From Desulforapulum autotrophicum (GTDB taxonomy: Bacteria > Desulfobacterota > Desulfobacteria > Desulfobacterales > Desulfolunaceae): 64,000 bases of DNA. Every line of letters starts with the position of its first letter. Within the stretch, counting starts at the first letter, position 1. This document shows, in pieces, positions 1 through 8,007 of the stretch. Location: positions 189,668-253,667 of the forward strand of contig DYJE01000004.1 of NCBI GenBank assembly GCA_020723285.1. The letters are read 5' to 3'. The position numbers and the translations under genes were made by a program. Under the pieces are notes generated by a model. It was given only the letters and a program-made list of their open reading frames with translations, made no database searches and had not been told where the DNA came from.

Positions 1-181
1 AATGAAACGAAAACCCATCGTAGGTCGGCTTAAGGCACGAAAGCCGACAAATGACCCGATCCATGCTTTTTCGTTCCCAGGCTCCGGCCTGGGAATGCAG
101 GTCCGCATGGCTCCGGCCATGCATGGTGTGGAGGCTGGAGCCTCCGGGGATGACACTCCCGGGCCGGAGCCTGGGCGCGAG
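1..181. repeat. Composite palindromic intergenic repeat upstream of nifE
   Basis: A string of short inverted repeats without coding signal. The first palindrome (20-48) begins GTAGGTCGGCTT and ends AAAGCCGAC. It is followed by a TTCCCAGG/CCTGGGAA palindrome (74-95), a GCATGG/CCATGC palindrome (105-122), a GGAGGCT/AGCCTCC palindrome and a further GGCCGGAGCCTGGG block ending near 181. A close copy of the same arrangement lies at 1673-1822, so nifE is bracketed by direct copies. An open frame at 2-214 is only read-through of these repeats. Confidence 0.8.
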
Positions 182-230
182 AACCAAAAACAAGCGGTGA
201 TCTACAAACATTAAAATAAAGAGGCGCACC

Positions 231-1577
231 ATGAGCACATTTTCACCCCTCAAAGAACGGGAAAAGCAAATCTACATGAAAGGCGAGGCGCCTTTTGACA
301 TGACCTGCGACACGAAAAGCGCGGCGGGGTCGGTGAGCCAGAGGGCCTGTGTGTTCTGCGGATCGCGGGTGGTGCTCTATCCGGTGGCCGACGCCCTTCA
401 TCTGGTTCACGGCCCCATCGGCTGCGCGGCGTACACCTGGGATATCCGGGGATCACTGTCTTCCGGGCCCGAACTTCACCGGAAAAGCTTTTCCACGGAC
501 CTTAGGGAAAAACAGGTGATCTTCGGCGGTGAAACACGGCTTTACCGGTCCTTAACGGAACTCATCGACCGCTACGAACCGAAAGCGGCCTTTGTTTACG
601 CCACCTGCATCGTGGGCATCATCGGCGACGACGTTTCGGCGGTGTGCAAAAAAGTGGCCGCTGAAAAAGGAATCCCCGTGATTCCGGTTCATTCCGAAGG
701 ATTCAAAGGCACGAAGAAAGACGGGTACAAAGCGGCCTGCGACGCCCTTGGGACACTTATCGGAACCGGCGACACGTCGGCTATCGGAAAGATCAGCATT
801 AATATATTGGGCGAGTTCAACATCGGCGGAGAATCCTGGATCATCGAAAATTACTACAAAAAAATGGGCGTGGACGTGGTGTCCGTCATGACCGGCGACA
901 GCCGGGTGGACAAGATCCGCAAAGCCCACGGAGCGAGCCTGAACGTGGTGCAGTGCTCCGGTTCCATGACTTATCTCGCTAAAATGATGGAGGAAAAATA
1001 TGGCATCCCTTACATTCGCGTCTCTTACTTCGGCATCGAAGACACCGCCCGGGCCCTTTACGATGTGGCGGCCCATTTCAGCGACCGTCCTGACATCATG
1101 GAGAAGACCAAGGCCCTGGTCCACGATGAAGTGTCGGTCATTCACCCGGAAATCAAAAAATACCGGGCCTATCTCACTGGGAAACGGGCCGCGATATACG
1201 TCGGTGGTGCGTTCAAAGCCTTTTCTCTGATCAAGGCTCTGAAATCTTTAGGAATGACAACGATTTTAGCCGGGTCCCAGACCGGCAGCAAGGAAGATTA
1301 CGAAATCCTGAAAGACATGTGCGACGACGGCACGGTGATTGTCGATGACGCCAACCCCCTGGAACTTTCGAAATACATCGTGGACAAAAAAGCCGACCTT
1401 TTTATCGGCGGTGTCAAGGAACGCCCGGTGGCCTACAAGATGGGCGTGGGTTTCTGCGACCACAACCACGAACGGAAAATTCCCCTGGCCGGGTTCGAAG
1501 GCATGGTCCACTTCGCCCGTGAGGTTTATGGCACGGTGAAGAGCCCGGTGTGGGGGCTGTTGAAAAATGAAAGATGA
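231..1577 (+). CDS. nifE: Nitrogenase iron-molybdenum cofactor scaffold NifE
   Basis: NifE pairs with NifN to form the cytoplasmic scaffold on which the NifB-made cluster matures into FeMo-co before transfer to NifDK. The 448-aa length is normal for NifE. The N-terminal region shows the NifE-type pattern RACVFCG (Cys40, Cys43), GPIGCAAYTWDIRG (Cys65) and ATCIVGIIGDDV (Cys126), plus a later Cys in NVVQCSGS, which correspond to the cluster-binding cysteines of the family. The start at 231 is preceded by GAGG at 221-224. It is the first gene in the window of a nif run continuing with nifN, nifB, a ferredoxin and nifV; nifHDK are presumably upstream. A paralogous NifD is excluded by the RACVFCG motif and the position next to nifN. 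Confidence 0.95.
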   Translation: MSTFSPLKEREKQIYMKGEAPFDMTCDTKSAAGSVSQRACVFCGSRVVLYPVADALHLVHGPIGCAAYTWDIRGSLSSGPELHRKSFSTDLREKQVIFGGETRLYRSLTELIDRYEPKAAFVYATCIVGIIGDDVSAVCKKVAAEKGIPVIPVHSEGFKGTKKDGYKAACDALGTLIGTGDTSAIGKISINILGEFNIGGESWIIENYYKKMGVDVVSVMTGDSRVDKIRKAHGASLNVVQCSGSMTYLAKMMEEKYGIPYIRVSYFGIEDTARALYDVAAHFSDRPDIMEKTKALVHDEVSVIHPEIKKYRAYLTGKRAAIYVGGAFKAFSLIKALKSLGMTTILAGSQTGSKEDYEILKDMCDDGTVIVDDANPLELSKYIVDKKADLFIGGVKERPVAYKMGVGFCDHNHERKIPLAGFEGMVHFAREVYGTVKSPVWGLLKNER

Positions 1578-1672
1578 ACATCGAACATCCAACGCCCAAC
1601 ATCCAACATCGAATGGGTGAATCAGCGGAGATCGAAGTTGAAAATGGGCGTATGGGTTTCAGGTGGAAATGA

Positions 1673-1822
1673 CGAATGAAACGAAAAACCCATCGTAGGT
1701 CGGCTTGAGGCACGAAAGCCGACAAAATGACCCGATCCAGATGATTTCGCATGGCTGGCCCATGCAGGGTGGAGGCCGGAGCCTCCGGGTAAAACACTCC
1801 CAGGCCGGAGCCTGGGAGCGAG
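1673..1822. repeat. Second copy of the composite intergenic repeat (nifE-nifN gap)
   Basis: Starts with nearly the same bases as position 1 (AATGAAACGAAAA) and runs through the GTAGGTCGG...CCGAC palindrome (1695-1723), the conserved tail TGACCCGATCCA, a GCATGG/CCATGC element and the GGAGGCCGGAGCCTCC and CCCAGGCCGGAGCCTGGGAGCGAG palindromes. It is somewhat shorter than the first copy but keeps the same order, so the whole composite was copied, not just single palindromes. Confidence 0.8.
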
Positions 1823-1845
1823 GGAAACGGATAACGAGAGGTGAC

Positions 1846-3231
1846 ATGATGAAAACCAGCACGATGATCAAAGAAACCGACGCCAAGGAAGCCACCACCA
1901 ATGCCTGCAAACTCTGTACGCCGCTGGGCGCGTCCCTGGCGTTCAAGGGTGTGAAAGGGGCCATATCCCTGATGCACGGGTCGCAGGGGTGTTCCACCTA
2001 CATCCGGCGCTATCTGATCAGCCATTACAAGGAACCCATCGACATCGCCTCGTCCAATTTTTCCGAAGACACGGCGATTTTCGGCGGCGGAGCCAACCTC
2101 ACCCAGTCGGTGAAAAACGTGATCCGCCAGTACGAACCGGAACTTCTGGGGATCTCCACCACCTGTCTGTCCGAAACCATCGGCGACGATGTGCCTATGA
2201 TCCTGAAGCGCGTCCGCATGGAAGACACCGAGCGGAAATTTCCGCCCATCGTTCATGTGTCCACACCCAGTTACACCGGAACCCACGCTGACGGCTATGT
2301 GGCTGCCGTGAAATCCCTGGTGGACAGCCTGGCCGTTGCCAGAGAAACGGACGCTGAGAATGCCCCGGTCAACGTGTTTCCCGGCATGTACTCACCGGCG
2401 GACCTCCGGTATCTCAAGGACATTCTTTCGGATTTCGGATTGAATTACCGGATGCTCCCCGATTACTCCGAGACGCTGGACGGTGGGCCATGGACCACTT
2501 ACAAGAAAATTCCCGAAGGCGGAATTTCAGTTGAGGACATCGCCAGCATGGGTTCGGCCCGGGCCAGCCTTGAATTCGGTCATGTGACCCGTTTCGGCGA
2601 AACAGCCGCCACCCTTCTGTCCACGCGGTTCGGTATTCCGGCTTACGCTCTGCCCATGCCTGCCGGGGTGAAAGCCACGGACCGTCTGTTCGACATCCTT
2701 TCTGAATTTTCCGGAAAACCCGTTCCCGAAAAGTACAGAAAAGAGCGTGAACGGCTGCTGGACTCCTATGTGGACGGCCACAAATACACCTTCGGAGCCC
2801 GGGCCGTGATTTACGGCGAAGAGGATCTGGTGGCCGGGATGTTTGCCTTTCTGACGGAAATCGGTGTGATTCCGGTCCTCTGCGCTTCGGGGGGGACCAG
2901 CGGGAGACTGGCCGAAACCATTGAAAGCCTTACGCCCGAAGGGTTCGACGACGAGGTGACCGTCATGCAGGCCGCCGATTTCGGGGAAATCGAGCAGGCG
3001 GCCATGGATATCAAGGTGGATCTGTTCGTGGGCAACAGCAAAGGCTATTCGGTGTCCCGGAAGCTGGGCGTTCCCCTGGTTCGAGTCGGTTTTCCCATTC
3101 ACGACCGCGTGGGCGGGCCAAGGCTCCACCATATCGGTTACCGCGGCTGCCAGGAACTGTTCGACCGGATCGCCAATGCGATTCTTGAACGGCGGCAGGA
3201 AGAAAGCGGCGTGGGTTACAGTTACCTGTGA
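1846..3231 (+). CDS. nifN: Nitrogenase cofactor assembly protein NifN
   Basis: Partner of NifE in the alpha2beta2 FeMo-co scaffold; a NifK-like member of the nitrogenase component 1 family. Conserved features are NACKLCTPLGAS (Cys21, Cys24), MHGSQGCSTYIRR (Cys49) and GISTTCLSETIGDD (Cys107). The frame stays open upstream to 1705, but that stretch encodes only repeat DNA; ATG 1846 has GAGAGGTG at 1836-1843 and gives 461 aa, a normal NifN length (ATG 1849 is an equally close alternative). It lacks the N-terminal extension of NifK, and its position between nifE and nifB supports NifN. Confidence 0.93.
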   Translation: MMKTSTMIKETDAKEATTNACKLCTPLGASLAFKGVKGAISLMHGSQGCSTYIRRYLISHYKEPIDIASSNFSEDTAIFGGGANLTQSVKNVIRQYEPELLGISTTCLSETIGDDVPMILKRVRMEDTERKFPPIVHVSTPSYTGTHADGYVAAVKSLVDSLAVARETDAENAPVNVFPGMYSPADLRYLKDILSDFGLNYRMLPDYSETLDGGPWTTYKKIPEGGISVEDIASMGSARASLEFGHVTRFGETAATLLSTRFGIPAYALPMPAGVKATDRLFDILSEFSGKPVPEKYRKERERLLDSYVDGHKYTFGARAVIYGEEDLVAGMFAFLTEIGVIPVLCASGGTSGRLAETIESLTPEGFDDEVTVMQAADFGEIEQAAMDIKVDLFVGNSKGYSVSRKLGVPLVRVGFPIHDRVGGPRLHHIGYRGCQELFDRIANAILERRQEESGVGYSYL

Positions 3232-3253
3232 GTCGGTTGTGTGAAGCTTAAGA

Positions 3254-3281
3254 GATGGGCACGGCTTCGCCTTTGCCCATC
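3254..3281. repeat. GATGGGC...GCCCATC palindrome (half of the MITE-like family)
   Basis: The palindrome GATGGGCACGGCTTCGCC continues to TTTGCCCATC. It is preceded by AAGCTTAAGA and followed by CTACGGGCTG. The same motif, with the same GCTTAAG flank, makes up the element inserted inside the coding region at 13012-13132, so this is a solitary half-copy downstream of nifN. Confidence 0.75.
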
Positions 3282-3336
3282 CTACGGGCTGAGGTACAGG
3301 CACCCCGCCAGGACATATGCGGTATTCATGATACCA

Positions 3337-3571
3337 TCCGCATCGAATCCCAACGGGATTACGTATCATAGCCCAGGGTTGCGGCAACGCCGCTACCCTG
3401 GGGTTCACCGGCGTACAACACCAACCCCAAAGGGGTTGTGTCATAATATGGCGGTTCATGGAGTGTTACTCAACCCCGTTGGGGTTGAAAATCATCATCG
3501 GCCATGCCCCAGGGTAGCGGCTTTCGCCGCAACCCTGGGCTTTAGGCCACAGCCCCGTCGGGGCAAAAAAT
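3337..3571. repeat. Array of CCCAGGGT and CAACCCC palindromes between nifN and nifB
   Basis: Several inverted repeats are strung together: AATCCCAACGGGATT; a CCCAGGGTTGCGG/CCGCTACCCTGGG pair; CAACCCCAAAGGGGTTG; CAACCCCGTTGGGGTTG; an inverted second CCCAGGGTAGCGG/CCGCAACCCTGGG pair; and GCCCCGTCGGGGC. The bases encode no recognisable protein. Such CCCAGGG plus CAACCCC mosaics are a known style of dispersed intergenic repeat in several bacterial phyla; function unknown. The remaining bases up to the nifB start hold only the ribosome site. Confidence 0.8.
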
Positions 3572-3674
3572 GATTGATGCGTTGAGCCTGACAGCTTTGT
3601 CCGGGAGAGACACCGGAGGCATGTTGAAAAAAACAAGAAAAGAGTCTGAAAATCTTTAAATATGAGGTGAGAGT

Positions 3675-4970
3675 ATGGCCATCGATATTTCCAATCATCC
3701 CTGTTTCAATGCGGATATCCGACACAAATTCGGACGTGTTCATTTACCTGTGGCCCCGCGCTGCAACATCCAGTGCAAGTTCTGCAACCGGAAATTCGAC
3801 TGCGTGAACGAAAGCAGGCCCGGCGTCACAAGCGGCATTCTTTCGCCATATCAGGCTCTGGTGTATCTGGAACATGTGTTCGAAGCGAAGAAGAACATCA
3901 GTGTGGTGGGCATCGCGGGTCCTGGCGATCCCTTTGCCAACCCCGAGGAAACTATGGAAACCTTGCGGCTGGTCCGGGCCAAATATCCCGACATCATTTT
4001 GTGTCTGGCCACCAACGGTCTGGGCATCGGCCCCTACATTGAGGAACTTGCGGCCCTTAACGTGGGTCATGTGACCATCACGGTGAACGCCGTGGACCCC
4101 GAGGTGGCGGCCAAGGTTTACGCCTGGGTGCGGTACGGCAAGAAAGTTCACCGGGCCGAAGAAGGGGTGAAGGTCCTGATGGACCGCCAGATCGAGGCCA
4201 TCAAGGAGCTGAAGAAGCGCGGTGTGACGGTGAAAGTGAACAGCATCCTGATCCCCGGCGTGAACGATCACCACATCGTTGACGTTGCGAAACACATGGC
4301 CGAGCTTGGCGTGGATATCTTCAACTGCCTTCCTTATTACAAAAACGAGGGATCGGCCTTCGCCCACATCGACGAACCCAGCGCCGCCGACATCCGCCGC
4401 GTCCGGGAAGAGGCGGGAAAGTATATCCACCAGATGACCCACTGCGCACGGTGCCGGGCCGACGCCGTGGGCTGCATCGGCGAGAAGGACAACGCCTTTC
4501 TCATGGACAAGCTGAAAGCCTGCGAAAGCATGCCGGTCCGGCCCGACTCGGAATTTGTTTCCGAACCTGTGAAAACGGAAGAACGGAAGCGCATCGCCGT
4601 GGCCAGTCTGGAAGGCGCCCTGGTGAACCAGCATCTGGGAGAGGCGTACCGTCTGTTGATTTTCGAGGAACAAGACGGGCATGTGGTTCAGGTCGACGAG
4701 CGGATGACCCCGGAACCCGGCGGCGGCGACGCACGATGGAACGCCATTGCCGATCTGGTCGGGGACTGCGATACCCTTCTGGTGAGCGGTATCGGCAAAC
4801 GGCCCGAGCAGGTTTTGAAACTTAGGGGCATCTCCGTCCTCACCGTGGAAGGGATGATCGAGGAAGCGGCCACGGCGGTGTTCCGGGGTGACCGTCTGAA
4901 CCATATCTTCACGAGGGAGCGGAAAGCCTGCGGCATCGGATGTTCGGGAACGGGGATGGGCTGCGGATGA
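3675..4970 (+). CDS. nifB: Radical SAM FeMo-co core synthase NifB with NifX-like C-terminal domain
   Basis: NifB fuses two 4Fe-4S clusters with a carbide carbon from S-adenosylmethionine into NifB-co, the precursor of FeMo-co. The radical SAM motif is CNIQCKFC (Cys30, Cys34, Cys37, CX3CX2C), followed by the family segment NRKFDCVNESRPGV, the GPGDPFANPEET glycine-rich SAM region and HCARCRADAVGC near residue 260. From about residue 300 a NifX/NafY-like domain begins (IAVASLEGALVNQHLGEA), ending in a Cys/Gly-rich tail, so this is the two-domain form. The start has GAGGTGAG at 3664-3671. It is separated from nifN by 443 bp of repeats, so it may need its own promoter or depend on read-through. 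Confidence 0.95.
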   Translation: MAIDISNHPCFNADIRHKFGRVHLPVAPRCNIQCKFCNRKFDCVNESRPGVTSGILSPYQALVYLEHVFEAKKNISVVGIAGPGDPFANPEETMETLRLVRAKYPDIILCLATNGLGIGPYIEELAALNVGHVTITVNAVDPEVAAKVYAWVRYGKKVHRAEEGVKVLMDRQIEAIKELKKRGVTVKVNSILIPGVNDHHIVDVAKHMAELGVDIFNCLPYYKNEGSAFAHIDEPSAADIRRVREEAGKYIHQMTHCARCRADAVGCIGEKDNAFLMDKLKACESMPVRPDSEFVSEPVKTEERKRIAVASLEGALVNQHLGEAYRLLIFEEQDGHVVQVDERMTPEPGGGDARWNAIADLVGDCDTLLVSGIGKRPEQVLKLRGISVLTVEGMIEEAATAVFRGDRLNHIFTRERKACGIGCSGTGMGCG

Positions 4971-4988
4971 AAAAGGATGGGGGCTTTT

Positions 4989-5081
4989 GTCGGCTTTCGT
5001 GCCTCAAGCCGACCTACGAGGCAGTATGCGATATCGATCAGATCATGACAATCCTCGTAGGTCGGGTTCTAAAAACCCGAC
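4989..5081. repeat. Two inverted GTAGGTCGG-family palindromes after nifB
   Basis: A reverse-oriented copy of the family lies at 4989-5017 (GTCGGCTTTCGTGCC...CGACCTAC) and a shortened forward variant with the core GTCGGGTTCTAAAAACCCGAC at 5057-5081, again followed by a TGACCTGATCC tail like that of the copies at 1 and 1673. The two face each other with a 39-bp spacer and could fold as a larger cruciform. Confidence 0.78.
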
Positions 5082-5182
5082 AAATGACCTGATCCTTAAA
5101 ATAATCGGACCTTTGTTTCAATAAAGTGTCCGGGTGTTTTTGAAATAAAGGCTTTAAATCACTTTTAAAAAAGGAGTTCACC

Positions 5183-5485
5183 ATGGAAAAACCGAAACAT
5201 CACATGCTGCTCTGCGCCAGTTTCAGGGTCGGCGGGGAACCCAAGGGTTACTGTCACAAAAAAGGGTCCACCGGACTTCTTCAATACATCGAGGAGGAGG
5301 TGCTGGACCGCGGTCTTGACGTCCTTCTGTCCACCACAGGCTGCCTCAAGCAGTGTGAAAAAGGGCCGGTGGTGGTGATCTACCCCGAAAACACCTGGTA
5401 CGGAGGAGTTGAAAGCGAAGCCGTGGTGGACGAGATTCTCGACGCTATCGAAAACGGAGGAACAGCGGACGGTTATGTTCTGTAA
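5183..5485 (+). CDS. Thioredoxin-fold [2Fe-2S] ferredoxin of the nif cluster
   Basis: A 100-aa protein of the thioredoxin-like [2Fe-2S] ferredoxin family. Four cysteines fit the cluster ligands: HMLLCASFRVGGEPKGYC (Cys11, Cys24) and TTGCLKQCEKGP (Cys54, Cys58), followed by the family signature VVVIYPENTWYGGV. Small ferredoxins of this type are commonly encoded beside nifB/nifEN and are thought to feed electrons to cofactor assembly or protect nitrogenase; which role applies here is inference. The start is set by AAGGAG at 5171-5176. A strong intrinsic terminator follows at 5555-5578, so the gene probably ends a transcript. Confidence 0.88.
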   Translation: MEKPKHHMLLCASFRVGGEPKGYCHKKGSTGLLQYIEEEVLDRGLDVLLSTTGCLKQCEKGPVVVIYPENTWYGGVESEAVVDEILDAIENGGTADGYVL

Positions 5486-5554
5486 CCCTTTTTGCGTCAT
5501 CGGAGACGCAGCCGGACAAACCCTCAGGGGATCGTAAACCATGAGAACCGGACC

Positions 5555-5579
5555 CCGCCGGGAAGGCCCGGCGGTTTTC
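5555..5579 (+). terminator. Intrinsic terminator between ferredoxin and glnD-like gene
   Basis: Perfect 8-bp stem CCGCCGGG (5555-5562), loop AAGG, CCCGGCGG (5567-5574), followed by TTTTC. It stands 30 nt before the next start codon and so could also act as an attenuator of the downstream pair. Confidence 0.75.
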
Positions 5580-5607
5580 TGAGGATACCTGAAAGCATGA
5601 GGCACGC

Positions 5608-8007
5608 ATGGACTCGAAAAGCCTGGAACATCTCAAAGAACGCCGGAACAGCCTGAATCGCTGTTTCATGCGGCGGAAGCCCCCTGAAAACGGGGACAGC
5701 CACGCACGGATTCTGGACGACTATTTCATCGACCGCTTTTCCGTCAGCCATGCAGGGTTCAAGCTGGACCTGATTTCAAACCCCTACGCCATCATCGCCA
5801 CCGGCGCATACGGACGAAAGGAGGTTTTTCCTCTGCCCGAAGTCCGTGTTCTTTTCATTTTCAAGGATTCCATTCCCCACGGGGCCGTGGAACTGATCCG
5901 GGATATCGTGTATCCCCTGTGGGACCTGGGGTACACGGTCCATCACAGCACCAAGACCCTGAAAGACGCGGTGGCCGGGGCCTCGGCGGATTACGGCACG
6001 CTGTTGTCCCTTCTGGATTCCCGGTTCATCTGCGGCGTCTCTCCCCTGTACTCCCGGCTGATGACCGCTGTCCGGGAAAAAATCGTGGCCCGGAAAAAAA
6101 AGGAGATCCTGTCGTTCATCTGGGAACGTGACCACATCCGGCATAAAAAAACCGACGGCCCGGAATACATTCTGGAACCGGATCTTTTTTCTTCCCCCGG
6201 TGGGCTTTCGGATATCGGAAGCATGCTTTCGGCCCTTCGGACAGTCTATGACCTCGGAGGTTTAACGGACCTTGATAAAGCAGGGATTTTTTCGGTTCAC
6301 GACCGGGAACGCCTTCTTGCCTGCCGGGATTTCATTCAAAACACCCTTGTTTTCATTCAACTTTCCGGTACAGGCGACAAAGGCCGTCTTACCCTGGACC
6401 TTCAAATGGCGGCGGCCCGGTTTTTCAATTACAAAAGCAAGGGGCCTGACACGGCCACGGATCTTTTTTTAAGTGATCTGGAGACATGGAGAAGCACGAT
6501 ATCGGTTCTGCGCCGGCGATTGTTTTCAAACCTTCTGCCTGACAAAGCATTGGGGGGGGCGCAGGACAGGGATATGCGGACAGATGTGAAATGGGTGGTG
6601 ATATCCAAAGGGTTTGTAAAAATCACGTCCCTGTCCAAGCTCAGAAAACATCCTGAACTGATGCTGGCGGTGCTTTCACAGGGCGAGGAAAACCGCATGC
6701 CGGTTTCTCCGGAGACCCTGGGCATGATCGCCGGATTCAGGGAGTTCGTCCCGGACGGTTTTTTTGAAGACAGCCGGAACACGAAAGTCTTTGAACAACT
6801 CCTTCTCGATTCGGAGGCTTTTGGCCGGACACTCCACATCCTTGGAGAGACCGGTCTTTTGTTCGCGTTTGTCCCTGAACTGAAATCCATAGAGAACAGG
6901 AAGGTGTTCACACACCAGCCGACATACGCCCTTCTTACCCACGTTTTTCTCGCCCTGTCTCATTTGAAGGATATGTTTGCAAGGGGCAAGGCACGGACAG
7001 CGGATGACCGGCTTGCAGGTTTGTGGGCGGCGCTTCTTCATGGCCTTGTGGAAGAGCACCTTCGCACAGGGAAAACGCCGGATGTGTCAAGGACCGTGTT
7101 GATCCGATTCGGGAAAAACCAGGGTTTCGTGAATCGAGTGCAGAACCTGATCCGGCTGAACACGGCCATGCAGGGGGTTCTCCATGGGGAAGACCTTCAG
7201 GATGAGCGGGTTTTCACAGGGATGGCCAGCGTTCTGGGGACACCCGTGGAACTTGATCTTCTTTACCGGCTCTGTCTGGCAGACCTCCGAAGCCGGGCGT
7301 CCCTGTGCTTTTCCGATTTCAAGGAAACCGATCTGAAGCAGGGTGTCATGACCCTTTCACAGCTGAAACAATGGACACCGCCATCGGATCTCCGGGATGC
7401 CGGGCGGGACCCGTTGAGACCGAAGGCATGGGAAACGCGGAATGCCAGTGATCTTCCGTCCGTCCATATCCACAAGGCGGACATGATGCGTCAGGTGATT
7501 CTGGGTTTTCCCCTGGGCATGGAAATGGTTTTTCCGGCTCTCCGGGCCCTGGCATTCTCGGGTATCGATTTCTATGATCTTCGCGTATTCCCGCCGGAAC
7601 ACGGCTTCCAAGACCTGGTGATCCGGACCAAAGCCCCCAGGGACACCATGTTCGAAGAAAAAAAATGGGCAGGATTTGAAAGATACCTGAAAGATCTGAT
7701 CGCCGGGGAAGCCAGGGACAGCGCGGATGGCACCCGCAGGGTGAAGTGTCTGAAAGAGAGCGGTTCGGAAGCGGACGTGGCGGTAACCCTGCGTTACGAA
7801 AACAGCAAAACGGTGATCATAATGCATCGTCCCCGGCCGTTTGACAGATTAGAGGCCCTAATCAGCGGTCTGACCGGCCAGGGGATTGTTCCATATTATA
7901 TTAAGAAATCATGCTCTGAGCGGGATTTCTGCCTGGCCATTCATGGGGACAATGCGGGCCGCGTCGATGAAGAAAAGGTACGGGAGGAGATATATGGCAT
8001 CGTTTAG
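5608..8007 (+). CDS. GlnD-like protein with degenerate uridylyltransferase and HD motifs
   Basis: A 799-aa protein with GlnD layout: nucleotidyltransferase region (about 58-140), PII-uridylyltransferase helical region (DLFSSPGGLSDIGSML, about 190-310), HD region (about 430-540) and two degraded ACT-like segments at the end. GlnD normally uridylylates and deuridylylates PII proteins in response to glutamine. Here the active-site motif GGYGRxExxPxSDxD reads GAYGRKEVFPLPEVR: the metal-binding aspartates are Glu78 and Arg80. The HD metal motif (HDIxK in active GlnD) reads HGLVE (His478-Gly479). Both activities are therefore probably lost. The start has GAGG six bases upstream. It overlaps nifV by 14 nt, so the two are co-translated, which suggests a regulatory or scaffolding role in nitrogen fixation, perhaps on the NifI/PII proteins usual in such clusters. 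That role is inference. Confidence 0.8.
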   Translation: MDSKSLEHLKERRNSLNRCFMRRKPPENGDSHARILDDYFIDRFSVSHAGFKLDLISNPYAIIATGAYGRKEVFPLPEVRVLFIFKDSIPHGAVELIRDIVYPLWDLGYTVHHSTKTLKDAVAGASADYGTLLSLLDSRFICGVSPLYSRLMTAVREKIVARKKKEILSFIWERDHIRHKKTDGPEYILEPDLFSSPGGLSDIGSMLSALRTVYDLGGLTDLDKAGIFSVHDRERLLACRDFIQNTLVFIQLSGTGDKGRLTLDLQMAAARFFNYKSKGPDTATDLFLSDLETWRSTISVLRRRLFSNLLPDKALGGAQDRDMRTDVKWVVISKGFVKITSLSKLRKHPELMLAVLSQGEENRMPVSPETLGMIAGFREFVPDGFFEDSRNTKVFEQLLLDSEAFGRTLHILGETGLLFAFVPELKSIENRKVFTHQPTYALLTHVFLALSHLKDMFARGKARTADDRLAGLWAALLHGLVEEHLRTGKTPDVSRTVLIRFGKNQGFVNRVQNLIRLNTAMQGVLHGEDLQDERVFTGMASVLGTPVELDLLYRLCLADLRSRASLCFSDFKETDLKQGVMTLSQLKQWTPPSDLRDAGRDPLRPKAWETRNASDLPSVHIHKADMMRQVILGFPLGMEMVFPALRALAFSGIDFYDLRVFPPEHGFQDLVIRTKAPRDTMFEEKKWAGFERYLKDLIAGEARDSADGTRRVKCLKESGSEADVAVTLRYENSKTVIIMHRPRPFDRLEALISGLTGQGIVPYYIKKSCSERDFCLAIHGDNAGRVDEEKVREEIYGIV

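Noticed and set aside
2-214. Open frame of 70 codons at the window start
   Set aside because: It translates the palindromic repeats only; no ribosome site and no protein-like composition.
3241-3573. Open frame of 110 codons between nifN and nifB
   Set aside because: Lies entirely in repeat arrays; its sequence reflects the CCCAGGG and CAACCCC palindromes.
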